The notes: a model not told the origin generated them from the sequence alone. A stretch of DNA of 11,916 nt from Betaproteobacteria bacterium HGW-Betaproteobacteria-2 (GCA_002842255.1 PHCM01000025.1:1-11916), one strand, 5' to 3'; shown: positions 1 to 7,052, numbered from the stretch's first letter. Numbers and translations are program-made.

Positions 1-1433
1 AGCTGCTGCAGGACCTCGCTGGTATTTCTGACAATATCAGCCTGACCGAACAGCGCGATACGGCAGAGCGTAGTCCCTCGTTCAAGCTGAACCGCCCGGG
101 CGGCAATATCGGCGTGCAGTTTGCCGGTATTCCCATGGGCCACGAATTCACTTCGCTGGTGCTTGCCATTTTGCAGGTCGGCGGTCATCCGCCCAAGACC
201 AGTGAGGACATCATCCAGCAGATCCGCGATCTGCCGGGTGAATACCATTTCGAGACGTACATCTCGCTGTCGTGCCAGAACTGCCCGGAAGTCGTACAGG
301 CGCTCAACCTGATGTCGGTGATCAATCCCAACATCACGCACGTCATGATCGACGGCGCGCTGTATCAGGATGAGGTCACCGAGAGGCAGATCATGGCGGT
401 GCCGAGCATCTTCATGAACGGTCAGCATTTCGGCCAGGGCCGCATGACAGTGGAAGAGATCCTCGCCAAGCTGGATACCGGTGCATCGGCGCGTGAAGCC
501 GAGAAGTTGAATGCCCGTGAGCCATTCGACGTGCTGGTGGTGGGCGGCGGCCCGGCTGGTGCCTCGGCAGCGGTCTATGCTGCGCGCAAGGGCATCCGCA
601 CCGGCATCGTGGCTGAACGTTTCGGCGGCCAGGTGATGGATACCAACGCTATCGAGAACTTCATCTCGGTCAAGGAAACCGAAGGGCCCAAGCTGGTCGC
701 CGCTCTGGAAGAGCATGTGCGCAGCTATGAGGTCGACATCATGAATACGCAGCGCGCGGAAAAGCTGATTCCGGGCGACATGATCGAAGTCGAACTGGCC
801 AACGGCGCCAAGCTGAAGAGCAAAACGGTCATCATTTCCACCGGTGCACGCTGGCGCGAACTCAACGTGCCGGGTGAAAAGGAATATCGCGGCAAGGGCG
901 TGGCCTATTGCCCGCACTGTGACGGTCCGTTGTTCAAGGGCAAGCCGGTCGCAGTAGTCGGCGGTGGTAACTCCGGTGTCGAGGCGGCGATCGACCTGGC
1001 CGGTTTCGTCAGCCACGTCACGCTGCTGCAGTTCGACGACACCCTGAAGGCGGATGCCGTGTTGCAGAAGAAACTGTTCAGTTTGCCCAACGTCAAGGTT
1101 ATCTGCCAGGCGCAAACCACCGAAGTGAATGGCGACGGTAGCAAGGTCAATGGCATCACTTATACCGACCGCGCCACCGGCAGTTCACATACCGTGGAAA
1201 TCGCTGCGGTGTTTGTGCAGATCGGCCTCATCCCGAATACGGATTGGCTCAAGGACACAATAGAGCTGAGTCAGTACGGCGAGATCATCGTCGACGACCA
1301 CGGCATGACTTCCGTGCCGGGCGTCTTTGCCGCAGGTGACGTGACGACGATTCCGTACAAGCAGATCGTCATTGCGCTGGGTGACGGCGCCAAGGCGTCA
1401 TTGGGTGCGTTTGACTATCTGATCCGGCAATAG
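1..1433 (+). CDS. ahpF: Alkyl hydroperoxide reductase subunit F (5' end cut off)
   Basis: AhpF is a cytoplasmic FAD enzyme that passes electrons from NADH through two disulfide centres to the peroxiredoxin AhpC, which reduces H2O2 and organic peroxides. The reading frame is open from base 3, and residues before the first possible start (GTG at 114) still match AhpF, so the gene begins outside the window; about 45 N-terminal residues are missing. Visible in order: the N-terminal double-thioredoxin-fold domain with its redox pair [10 protein letters not shown] (Cys codons 273-275 and 282-284), the FAD-binding [10 protein letters not shown], the active-site CPHC (Cys codons 909-911 and 918-920), the nucleotide-binding [10 protein letters not shown], and the C-terminal [10 protein letters not shown] typical of thioredoxin-reductase-like enzymes. 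The N-terminal domain separates it from plain thioredoxin reductase. The protein ends with a conserved AFDYLIR tail. ahpC is the expected upstream neighbour but is not visible. Confidence 0.96.
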   Translation, partial: LLQDLAGISDNISLTEQRDTAERSPSFKLNRPGGNIGVQFAGIPMGHEFTSLVLAILQVGGHPPKTSEDIIQQIRDLPGEYHFETYISLSCQNCPEVVQALNLMSVINPNITHVMIDGALYQDEVTERQIMAVPSIFMNGQHFGQGRMTVEEILAKLDTGASAREAEKLNAREPFDVLVVGGGPAGASAAVYAARKGIRTGIVAERFGGQVMDTNAIENFISVKETEGPKLVAALEEHVRSYEVDIMNTQRAEKLIPGDMIEVELANGAKLKSKTVIISTGARWRELNVPGEKEYRGKGVAYCPHCDGPLFKGKPVAVVGGGNSGVEAAIDLAGFVSHVTLLQFDDTLKADAVLQKKLFSLPNVKVICQAQTTEVNGDGSKVNGITYTDRATGSSHTVEIAAVFVQIGLIPNTDWLKDTIELSQYGEIIVDDHGMTSVPGVFAAGDVTTIPYKQIVIALGDGAKASLGAFDYLIRQ

Positions 1434-1446
1434 CGGATTAAGAGTT

Positions 1447-1498
1447 GGCAGGCAAGCCTGCCGCTCTCGCGCAACTGGGGCGAATGCCCCCGTTTTTT
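1447..1498 (+). terminator. Rho-independent terminator after ahpF
   Basis: A GGGGC/GCCCC stem with a GAAT loop (1477-1490) is followed by six T residues (1493-1498). A second small hairpin, GGCAGG-CAAG-CCTGCC, lies just before it at 1447-1462. The position, 14 to 60 bases after the ahpF stop, fits termination of ahpF. The T tract overlaps the stop codon of the convergent GGDEF/EAL gene. Read on the minus strand the hairpins have no T tract, so termination for the opposite gene is not evident here. Confidence 0.65.
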
Positions 1499-3665
1499 AT
1501 CCGAAGGACTGCATGGTTGGTGGCTGCATGGCTATGTTGGGCATGCCAATGAAGTAGCCCTGTGCATAGTTGATGCCGATCGCTTTCAGTGTATCCAGTG
1601 TTTCCTGATTTTCGACAAATTCGGCTACAGTGTGGATGCCGATATCCTGACAAAGGTTGGAAAGATTCTGAACCAGCGCGAAATCGATTTTGGAATGCAG
1701 GATGTTACGCACGAAAGTGCCGTCGATCTTGACGTAATCAAAGTGCAATTCGCGCAGATAATGGAAAGAGTTGTAACCGCTACCAAAATCGTCCAATGCA
1801 AAGCCAAAGCCGCTTTCACGCAAGCTACTGAGGAATTTGCGCATATTGGATATGTCACTGATGGCATCACGTTCCAGAATCTCGAACACGATGCAGCGGG
1901 GAGGGATGTTCAGTTGGCTGCACAGTTCCTCAGCGTAGGACAGGGTGCCATGTCCCTGGATTTCTTGTGCCGAGAGGTTGATGAATAACTTGGTTTTGTC
2001 ATGCTGTTTGCTGATTTGGCTGTTTTGGGATGCCAGTGCATTGTTGATGATAGTACGATCCAGTGCGCGACTAAGGCTGTATTTTTCTACAGTATTGATG
2101 AACATGCTGGCCGTGATGAAATCGCCGTTGGTTTCTTCCAGCCGTGCCAGCGCCTCATAGGCGAAGATTTCGTCGTTTGTGCAGTCGATAATGGGTTGAT
2201 AAAAAGGCAGAATGCGGTTCTCCTGCAAGGCGTCGCGTAATTTCTCTGACATGTCGCGCGCACTGCGGCTCGCGGGGATGCGTTCGTCAAGCACCTCGAC
2301 GGCAAGGGCACTGTCCTTGCCCATTTTCTTGGCACGGTACATGGCCATATCCACGTAGGTCAGCAACTCGGTGATATTTTCGGAATCATGCGGGAAGGTG
2401 GCAATGCCGATGGAAACTGTAAGGTGGAAGCGTTTGCCGTTTTCTGATTCGAAGGATTTGCTGCGCATGGCCCTGCCGATGTTGTCTGCTACAGTGCAGG
2501 CACCATTGCGGCCGGTTTCCATCAGTAGCAAGACGAATTCGTCGCCGCCTATACGACAGGCGATGTCTCCCTTGCGCAGATGTTTGCGCAGAATCTCGGC
2601 AACCGCGCACAGCGTGTTGTCGCCGGTCGGGTGACCGTAAGAGTCATTGATATCCTTGAAGTCATCGAGATCGAGCATCAGAATCGAGAATTCATGATGG
2701 TGGCGTCCCGATCGTCCGATTTCATAGTTCAGTATCGTGTTGAAATGGCGCCGGTTGTAGAGCCCGGTCAAGGGGTCGTTTGTGGCGTAATACTCAAGTT
2801 CGGACAATGTGCGAGAAAGTGCCTTGCTTGAGCCTACTATCATGACCATCACGGCAAGAATGGATCGAATCACACTTTCTTCCCGGGCGCTGAGCGTACT
2901 GGTCGATGCATAGGCAACGCCAAGCAGACCGGCAAGTTTTGGCGTGTGCTCGGGAATTGCCAAGGTAATCAAGCTGACATCATTTACATGCTGTACTGGG
3001 TGGTCTTTTTTGATAGTGAACTCTTCAATCTCAAGGGCCGTATCTTTTGGAAGATTGAGGTTTGAAACAATCTGCTGAGCCATCATGTGGCGCGCCTGAT
3101 CCTTGACTTCCTCGCTGTAGTCGTCAAGGTAGTACAGATAGAGCGTGAGGTTCTTGTCTTCTGCAAAGGCGATATAGAAGAAGTTGAATGGAAAGATGGC
3201 GTGGAAGTCAATCAGGATGTGCTTGACGAACTCTCTCCATTGACTGACGTTTTCGTGGGACAGTATGATTTTTTCCAGTACGCGACTTTGGCGTTCCAGC
3301 AGGTCTTTATCAATAAGCGTGGAGGCGAGGTCTGTCAGCGTTTCGTTGAATTCATCCAACAATGCCTGCACATATGCCCCGCTCTTGTCCCATTGTCGTT
3401 GTCGTTCGTTGAAGAGCAAGTCCAGGGCTTGGTCGAGTCGGCCGCACTCATTCAGGACTTCCTGCAGGCTCGGCGTTAGTGTGGAATCGCCAGCCAGTTG
3501 AAGGCTGCGTTCCAGTTCCTGGATAACTTTCTCGTGCGAAACGCGGATGAGTCGCGTCAGGTAGCTGCCGAATATCTTGTTGCGGGTCTGGGTTTCAAGT
3601 AGCGAAGCCAAGCGGTTGATGACCCGCAGGCGAACCTCTTCCAGTTGGTTGGATGCGATAGCCAT
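1497..3665 (-). CDS. GAF-like/GGDEF/EAL dual-domain c-di-GMP protein
   Basis: A 722-residue cytoplasmic protein predicted to make and/or break cyclic di-GMP. Residues 1-140 are helical with no recognised domain. Residues about 145-280 look like a GAF-type sensor fold. The GGDEF domain follows (DPLTGLYNRR at 297-306) with an intact active site RIGGDEF (GGDEF 373-377) and an RKGD inhibitory I-site (364-367) at the canonical five-residue distance. The EAL domain (about 485-715) keeps EAL (504-506), NLS (563-565), the DDFGSGY metal site (625-631), KID (646-648), AEFVEN (681-686) and QGY (702-704), so both activities could be real. There are no membrane segments. The start is ATG at 3663-3665, overlapping the TAA of the upstream di-iron protein by one base. 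The open frame continues to 4064, but that extension is antiphase to the upstream gene and unlike a protein domain. No strong Shine-Dalgarno is seen, so translational coupling is likely. Whether the cyclase or phosphodiesterase dominates cannot be read from sequence. Confidence 0.93.
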   Translation of the reverse strand: MAIASNQLEEVRLRVINRLASLLETQTRNKIFGSYLTRLIRVSHEKVIQELERSLQLAGDSTLTPSLQEVLNECGRLDQALDLLFNERQRQWDKSGAYVQALLDEFNETLTDLASTLIDKDLLERQSRVLEKIILSHENVSQWREFVKHILIDFHAIFPFNFFYIAFAEDKNLTLYLYYLDDYSEEVKDQARHMMAQQIVSNLNLPKDTALEIEEFTIKKDHPVQHVNDVSLITLAIPEHTPKLAGLLGVAYASTSTLSAREESVIRSILAVMVMIVGSSKALSRTLSELEYYATNDPLTGLYNRRHFNTILNYEIGRSGRHHHEFSILMLDLDDFKDINDSYGHPTGDNTLCAVAEILRKHLRKGDIACRIGGDEFVLLLMETGRNGACTVADNIGRAMRSKSFESENGKRFHLTVSIGIATFPHDSENITELLTYVDMAMYRAKKMGKDSALAVEVLDERIPASRSARDMSEKLRDALQENRILPFYQPIIDCTNDEIFAYEALARLEETNGDFITASMFINTVEKYSLSRALDRTIINNALASQNSQISKQHDKTKLFINLSAQEIQGHGTLSYAEELCSQLNIPPRCIVFEILERDAISDISNMRKFLSSLRESGFGFALDDFGSGYNSFHYLRELHFDYVKIDGTFVRNILHSKIDFALVQNLSNLCQDIGIHTVAEFVENQETLDTLKAIGINYAQGYFIGMPNIAMQPPTMQSFG

Positions 3666-4438
3666 TAGAGGAATTGTTGCGGGAATCGTCCGCCGCTTTG
3701 CATGATGTCCACGCCACACTGCAGATCTTTCAGCCAGGCGAGGAATTCTGTTACTGCGGCACCACGATAAACCGGCCCATGTTGTGGCGCAATGATATCG
3801 ATATCCAGATTGGCGATGGTTTCCAGCCAGCAGCGAATTGCACGGTTGGAGCACATGTAGCGTCGATGAAAACCCTCGATGTATGGCAGGTGCGCTGCAA
3901 AGTCGTCCACATAAGGGTCGTCTTTCTCCATGGGCATCATGGCTGCGCCAATATCGCCGCTGAAGAGAATTCTGGACACGGGGTCGTAGACATTGATCTG
4001 ACCCTCCGAATGCAGGAAGTGTGCAGGAATGATGTGCAGTTTGAAATCGCTTGTCGGCTCCCATGACATGCCTTGGTCAGGTACACCGATGAAATGGCTC
4101 ATGTCGGTGAAGCCGTAATGTGGCAGAAAGCGCATCCAGATGCGTGATACGTAAACCGGACAGGAGGTGAGTTCCAGCCAAGTGGTGAGGCCGCCGACGA
4201 TGTCCGGATCCTGATGCGATAAAAAAATACCCTGAATCTGGCTGGGAGATAGGTAGTGCAGCATTTCTGCCAGCACTTTCGGCATTACACCGAAGCCGCC
4301 GGGATCGAGTAAAACACCGGCATCGTCATGCATGATCAGATACTGATTGGAGCGTATGCCGTCCTCTTCACCCGGCTCGCTTTCATTGAGCAGGACAAAC
4401 CTATGCCTGCTGTCGTCGTGCAGCTTGATGTTTTGCAT
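3665..4438 (-). CDS. Di-iron metallo-beta-lactamase-fold protein, ODP/flavodiiron-like
   Basis: A 257-residue protein resembling the di-iron domain of flavodiiron proteins but without their flavodoxin half, as in the stand-alone oxygen-binding di-iron proteins (ODP). Candidate iron ligands lie in the expected order: H75, D77 and D79 in SHQDPDI, H143 in AHFLHSEG, D162 in LFSGDIG and H220 in APQHGPVYRG. The AP-x-HGP motif and the LFSxD motif match flavodiiron proteins better than hydrolytic beta-lactamases. There is no signal peptide, so it is cytoplasmic. The start ATG at 4436-4438 follows a purine-rich GGGGGAG. Its stop codon overlaps the start of the GGDEF/EAL gene, so the two products are probably made together. 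Family knowledge: ODP from Treponema binds oxygen for chemotaxis signalling, and flavodiiron proteins reduce O2 or NO. A sensor role here is inferred. A generic MBL hydrolase is the alternative. Confidence 0.82.
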   Translation of the reverse strand: MQNIKLHDDSRHRFVLLNESEPGEEDGIRSNQYLIMHDDAGVLLDPGGFGVMPKVLAEMLHYLSPSQIQGIFLSHQDPDIVGGLTTWLELTSCPVYVSRIWMRFLPHYGFTDMSHFIGVPDQGMSWEPTSDFKLHIIPAHFLHSEGQINVYDPVSRILFSGDIGAAMMPMEKDDPYVDDFAAHLPYIEGFHRRYMCSNRAIRCWLETIANLDIDIIAPQHGPVYRGAAVTEFLAWLKDLQCGVDIMQSGGRFPQQFL

Positions 4439-4459
4439 TTCTCCCCCGAGTTTTGCAAC

Positions 4460-4511
4460 TGGATATTTCTAATATCCATAATTTTTTTATGGATATTATT
4501 TATTTAATATC
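4460..4511. promoter_or_regulatory. Cluster of GGATATT inverted half-sites
   Basis: TGGATATT-TCT-AATATCCA (4460-4478) is a perfect 8-bp inverted repeat. ATGGATATT recurs at 4489-4497, inverted relative to AATATCCAT at 4471-4479, and a partial fourth half-site, AATATC, lies at 4506-4511. The two forward TGGATATT copies start 30 bases apart, about three helical turns. The cluster sits 20 to 75 bases before the di-iron gene start and overlaps a candidate -10 box, as expected for a repressor site. It does not match the FNR/DNR box TTGAT-N4-ATCAA, and the cognate regulator is unknown. The AT-rich tract could also simply form hairpins. Confidence 0.45.
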
Positions 4512-4521
4512 ACTTACGCAA
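4493..4521 (-). promoter_or_regulatory. Candidate sigma-70 promoter of the di-iron/GGDEF-EAL operon
   Basis: On the minus strand TTGCGT (4516-4521) is followed after 17 bases by TAATAT (4493-4498), about 55 bases before the start codon of the di-iron gene. Both boxes are only partial consensus matches (3/6 and 4/6). The -10 lies within one GGATATT half-site. Read-through from tRNA-Asp upstream is another possible source of transcript, as no terminator is evident between them. Confidence 0.3.
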
Positions 4522-4580
4522 GCAAATTGTGCCAACGGTGTTGTGGGGGATGGCGCACTACCATAAGGCAGTATTGGGGT

Positions 4581-4657
4581 TGGCGGAGTGGACGGGACTC
4601 GAACCCGCGACCCCCGGCGTGACAGGCCGGTATTCTAACCAACTGAACTACCACTCC
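4581..4657 (-). tRNA. tRNA-Asp (anticodon GUC)
   Basis: Minus-strand tRNA of 77 bases with an encoded CCA end (TGG at 4581-4583). The cloverleaf is complete: acceptor GGAGTGG/CCACTCC, D arm GTTC/GAAT, anticodon stem CCGGC/GCCGG around loop CTGTCAC (anticodon GTC), five-base variable loop, and T arm GCGGG/CCCGT with loop TTCGAGT. It decodes GAU/GAC. It stands alone, with no other tRNA adjacent. Confidence 0.98.
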
Positions 4658-4696
4658 TTATCTCAGGCAACTTTGCAGTTGCTAGCGAAGGCGCGC

Positions 4697-4702
4697 ATCT
4701 TA
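4697..4702 (-). promoter_or_regulatory. Candidate -10 box of tRNA-Asp
   Basis: TAAGAT on the minus strand, about 40 bases upstream of the mature tRNA, is followed immediately by a GC-rich GCGCGC stretch. This resembles the discriminator found in growth-rate-regulated stable-RNA promoters. No convincing -35 box is seen at the right distance. A small hairpin, GCAACT-GCAA-AGTTGC (4667-4682), lies in the leader between this box and the tRNA. Confidence 0.3.
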
Positions 4703-4856
4703 CCTCAAAGCGTGGGTAATAATCCAGAGGTTTGCAGCGCGGGTACTCAAATCTTTATGCAGTTATCAGGCATTAGATCGGTTTGGCTCATGCAAGTACC
4801 TGAATTGCTTTAGAATGGGCGCTTTTCAGAACTGCCGTGCCTTCAGGCCGGTTTCC
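4703..4856. other. Non-coding stretch between tRNA-Asp and the repeat
   Basis: No credible gene is present. Short open frames run through here but read across the tRNA or the repeat and have no family likeness. A TAGAAT (4811-4816) could be a -10 box for rightward transcription toward the cupin gene, but no matching -35 is visible. Nothing else is recognisable. Confidence 0.5.
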
Positions 4857-4999
4857 CAGGCCGTTGAAAAACGTAGCGAGGGTGGCCAGATGCAAGGCGC
4901 ACGGCGCGCAGCGACCGAGACATAACAAGGAGTTAGGCGAGGGAGCGAGCACCGCGCAACGCCGCAGATGGCTTGCCGCAGTAGTTTTTCAACAGCCTG
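4857..4999. mobile_element. MITE-like repeat with 16-bp terminal inverted repeats
   Basis: A 143-bp non-coding element. Its left end, CAGGCCGTTGAAAAAC (4857-4872), and right end, GTTTTTCAACAGCCTG (4984-4999), are inverted repeats matching at 15 of 16 bases. The interior is GC-rich with a central TAAC-AAGGA-GTTA (near 4922-4936) and imperfect complementarity between its halves, so it could fold into a long hairpin as RNA or single-stranded DNA. No transposase and no clear target-site duplication are visible. I recall very similar interspersed repeats in proteobacterial intergenic regions, but copy number cannot be seen from one copy. It ends 15 bases before the cupin start codon, so it probably occupies that gene's leader or promoter. 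Confidence 0.72.
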
Positions 5000-5014
5000 T
5001 TATAGAGGAAAGTC

Positions 5015-5341
5015 ATGAACAAAATTACCGTAGAGCATAATCCATCCGAACAGCGCCTGCAGGAGCTGGGCGTATCAAAATGGCCGACCTGGCAGAAGGA
5101 AGTGTCGGTTTTCCCCTGGGTATTCCCTGAGCAGGAAGTTGCCTACATCCTCGAAGGGCACTGCGTCATCATCCCCGAGAATGGCACCCCTGTGACTTTC
5201 GGCAAGGGTGATCTGGTGACCTTTCCTGCCGGGACCAAGGCCAGCTGGGAAGTCAAACAGCCTTTGCACAAGCATTACAAGCTGGATGGCAACATGCTGA
5301 CGCAGATATGGGCGCGTTTGAAGTTGAAGTTTGGTTTGTAA
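5015..5341 (+). CDS. Small single-domain cupin protein (cupin_3/DUF861-like)
   Basis: A 108-residue cytoplasmic protein of the size of a minimal cupin barrel. The segment from SKWPTW through VFPEQEVAYILEGHCVII to FGKGDLVTFPAG and SWEVKQPLHKHYKL follows the pattern of the EutQ/ureidoglycine-aminohydrolase-like cupin_3 family: Pro/Glu-rich first motif, E-x4-LEG turn, GD-x-VxFPAG, and a W-x-V...K-H-Y end. The classic cupin HxH metal pair is missing, as in many members of this family, so metal binding and a reaction are uncertain. The start at 5015 is supported by AGAGGAAA seven to ten bases upstream. The insertion-like repeat ends just before the ribosome-binding site. No terminator is obvious after it. 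The substrate is unknown. Confidence 0.8.
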   Translation: MNKITVEHNPSEQRLQELGVSKWPTWQKEVSVFPWVFPEQEVAYILEGHCVIIPENGTPVTFGKGDLVTFPAGTKASWEVKQPLHKHYKLDGNMLTQIWARLKLKFGL

Positions 5342-5390
5342 GTATTTGACCGGCTGGACAATTTTGGGCAGTACCTAGCGTTACCACGTA

Positions 5391-5419
5391 TTGCAAGCCC
5401 GCAAACTCTGGCGTATGGT
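5391..5419 (+). promoter_or_regulatory. Candidate promoter of the lipoprotein gene
   Basis: TTGCAA (5391-5396), a 17-base spacer, then TATGGT (5414-5419), each matching sigma-70 consensus at four of six positions. It would leave a leader of roughly 95 bases before the ATG at 5521. Other AT-rich combinations in 5420-5450 are possible. Confidence 0.3.
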
Positions 5420-5520
5420 CATATTGTAGTTTTCTATCGCTATCTGGCGGGAGGTAGAAATCGAAGCCTCAATGACTGCCAGCGAGTTTCCAATAAAAGT
5501 AAGACGAAAGGAGATTTGCA

Positions 5521-5829
5521 ATGGACAAATTCACAACAATTCAGAAATTGATTGCAGCGGTTTTCGTTGTCGGCCTGTTTTCCGGCTGTGCTTCCACCAA
5601 TCGCGTCACTGAACTTGAAGCGCGCCTGGATGAAGTCAGTGCAACTGCCAATAACGCTCAAAGCACGGCTGATCAGGCACTTGCCGCTGCTCGTGCTGCG
5701 GATGACAAGGCAACACAGGCCGGTGCAGATGCAGCTGCAGCCATGCGTGCAGCTGAGGAGGCCAAACGTCTGGCAGCTGATGCCGATGCAAAAGCTGACA
5801 GAATGTTCCAGAAGAGCATGACCAAATAA
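5521..5829 (+). CDS. Alanine-zipper murein-lipoprotein-like protein (Lpp/OprI type)
   Basis: A 102-residue small lipoprotein. The N terminus has a charged region, a hydrophobic stretch and a lipobox LFSGC with Cys23 as the acylation site. The +2 residue is Ala rather than Asp, predicting Lol-dependent transfer to the outer membrane. From residue 28 to the end it is a continuous Ala-rich heptad coiled coil (VTELEARLDEV... followed by many Ala at a/d positions), as in Braun's lipoprotein and OprI, but longer than E. coli Lpp (58 residues mature). It ends in Lys (MTK), the residue L,D-transpeptidases join to peptidoglycan in Lpp. A strong ribosome-binding site, AAAGGAG (5507-5513), and a strong terminator suggest a highly expressed monocistronic gene. 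The neighbouring convergent gene encodes an ErfK/YbiS-type transpeptidase. Covalent attachment is inferred. Confidence 0.87.
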   Translation: MDKFTTIQKLIAAVFVVGLFSGCASTNRVTELEARLDEVSATANNAQSTADQALAAARAADDKATQAGADAAAAMRAAEEAKRLAADADAKADRMFQKSMTK

Positions 5830-5851
5830 GTCGTTTTTGAAACGGCTGATG

Positions 5852-5887
5852 ACGGGGTTGCCGGTACAAACCGGCAGCCCCGTTTTT
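5852..5887 (+). terminator. Strong rho-independent terminator after the lipoprotein gene
   Basis: A 14-bp stem (5852-5865 with 5870-5883, one G-U wobble) closes an ACAA loop and runs directly into TTTTT (5883-5887). It starts 22 bases after the lipoprotein stop codon. There is no T tract on the minus side, so it should not serve the convergent transpeptidase gene. Confidence 0.92.
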
Positions 5888-5937
5888 ATTTCGTCCGGCT
5901 TCAGGCGAGTTTGCCTGGTTCAGCCAACTGCATTTTT

Positions 5938-6909
5938 CTAATTGGTGACTATGGGAGCGATGACTGCATGATCCGGGGCACCGTCCAGAATCGGAGTGGC
6001 GATGCCGGATTTCTTCTGTAGCACGGTCATCGCCCGGTTCCAGTCGATGGATTCGTCCTCGCCGACCTTTTCCAGCACCGCTTGCATCATTGCCGTACGT
6101 TCGTCCAGAGTCTGCTCATGCTCCGATAAGGGCGGGAAAGTCTGCAGGTAGAGCTGACCCTGACGCCAGCCGGCGACATTCGCTTGATGCACGATTTTCA
6201 CCGGCGTGCCGACTGGCACTTGCCGGAACAGCGATTCGATATCTTCCGGATAGAGCCGGATGCAGCCGTGACTGACGCGTCGACCGATGCCCCAGGGCTT
6301 GTTGGTGCCGTGTATCAGATAACCGGGCATGCCGAGGTTCATGGCGAATTTGCCCAGCGGGTTGCTCGGGCCGGGCGGCACGAAAGGCGGTAACGTGGTC
6401 CCTTCCTCTGCACGCGATTTGCGGATGGATTCAGGCGGATACCAGGTCGGGTCCTTGCGCTTGGTCGTGATGCTGGTGCGGCCGTAAGGTGTGCCCAGAT
6501 ATTCCCGGCCGATGCCCATCGGGTGCGTGATGACCTTGCCGGGTTGTCCGTTCTTCGGCTCGATGAAGTAGAACAGGCGCATCTGCGGGATGTTCAGCAC
6601 CAGGCCGCGGCGCGGCGCTTTCGGCAACACATATTGGGTCGGCAGGATGACGAGCGTGCCTTCGCGCGGCAGCCAGGGGTCGATGCCCGGATTGGCGCGG
6701 GTGATCTCGTTATAACCGAGGCCGTGCCGGCGGGCGATGTCGAGTAGCGTGTCAGCTTCGCTAGCGACAACAAAGCTTATCTCGCCGATGGCATCTTCGC
6801 CTTCGGGCGGCAGTTCGAATGTGGCGGCAAGGCTGGATGGCATACCTGCCAGCAGCCAGCCGAATGCGAAAATGATCAGGGATATAAAGCGTTGCATCTG
6901 CATGGGCAT
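5938..6909 (-). CDS. LysM-containing L,D-transpeptidase (ErfK/YbiS/YcfS type)
   Basis: A periplasmic enzyme of 323 residues from the ATG at 6907-6909. An N-terminal signal peptide (hydrophobic FISLIIFAFGWLLAG ending SLAA) is followed by a LysM-like peptidoglycan-binding segment (about 45-95: DTLLDIARRHGLGYNEITRANP), then the YkuD catalytic domain (about 103-240) with HGTN (200-203) and SHGCIRLYPED, catalytic Cys216. A C-terminal extension of about 80 residues follows. Family members form 3-3 peptide crosslinks or attach Braun lipoprotein to diaminopimelate. The layout matches the lipoprotein-attaching ErfK/YbiS/YcfS group, and the nearest convergent gene is an Lpp-like lipoprotein. The start is not certain: TTG at 6912 and ATGs at 6903 and 6897 are in frame, and only a weak GGA lies upstream. 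The isochorismatase gene diverges 143 bases away. Confidence 0.92.
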   Translation of the reverse strand: MPMQMQRFISLIIFAFGWLLAGMPSSLAATFELPPEGEDAIGEISFVVASEADTLLDIARRHGLGYNEITRANPGIDPWLPREGTLVILPTQYVLPKAPRRGLVLNIPQMRLFYFIEPKNGQPGKVITHPMGIGREYLGTPYGRTSITTKRKDPTWYPPESIRKSRAEEGTTLPPFVPPGPSNPLGKFAMNLGMPGYLIHGTNKPWGIGRRVSHGCIRLYPEDIESLFRQVPVGTPVKIVHQANVAGWRQGQLYLQTFPPLSEHEQTLDERTAMMQAVLEKVGEDESIDWNRAMTVLQKKSGIATPILDGAPDHAVIAPIVTN

Positions 6910-7052
6910 CAATCCGTAATGACCTTATCAGCATAGCATCATGACGGCGCTTAGGCCACGCGCATGCAACTCCACCTTGCCTTGAACCATCGCTGCCTGC
7001 ATCATGTCGATTCATGTAATCACTGCATTTTTCACCGCATCAAGGAAACACC

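Noticed and set aside
3666..4064. N-terminal extension of the GGDEF/EAL frame to 855 residues
   Set aside because: It overlaps the clearly real di-iron gene in another frame on the same strand, and its translation has no domain character; ATG at 3665 overlaps the upstream stop.
4529..4813. 94-codon plus-strand frame across the tRNA
   Set aside because: It reads through the antisense of tRNA-Asp. The stretch giving WTGLEPATPG-like peptides is a well-known false translation of tRNA genes.
4581..4999. tRNA-Asp as an attachment site for an integrated element
   Set aside because: No integrase and no duplicate of the tRNA 3' end in the window; the nearby repeat has its own inverted ends unrelated to the tRNA.
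4837..5040. 67-codon frame through the MITE-like repeat
   Set aside because: It lies in the repeat and overlaps the cupin start in another frame; no independent coding evidence.
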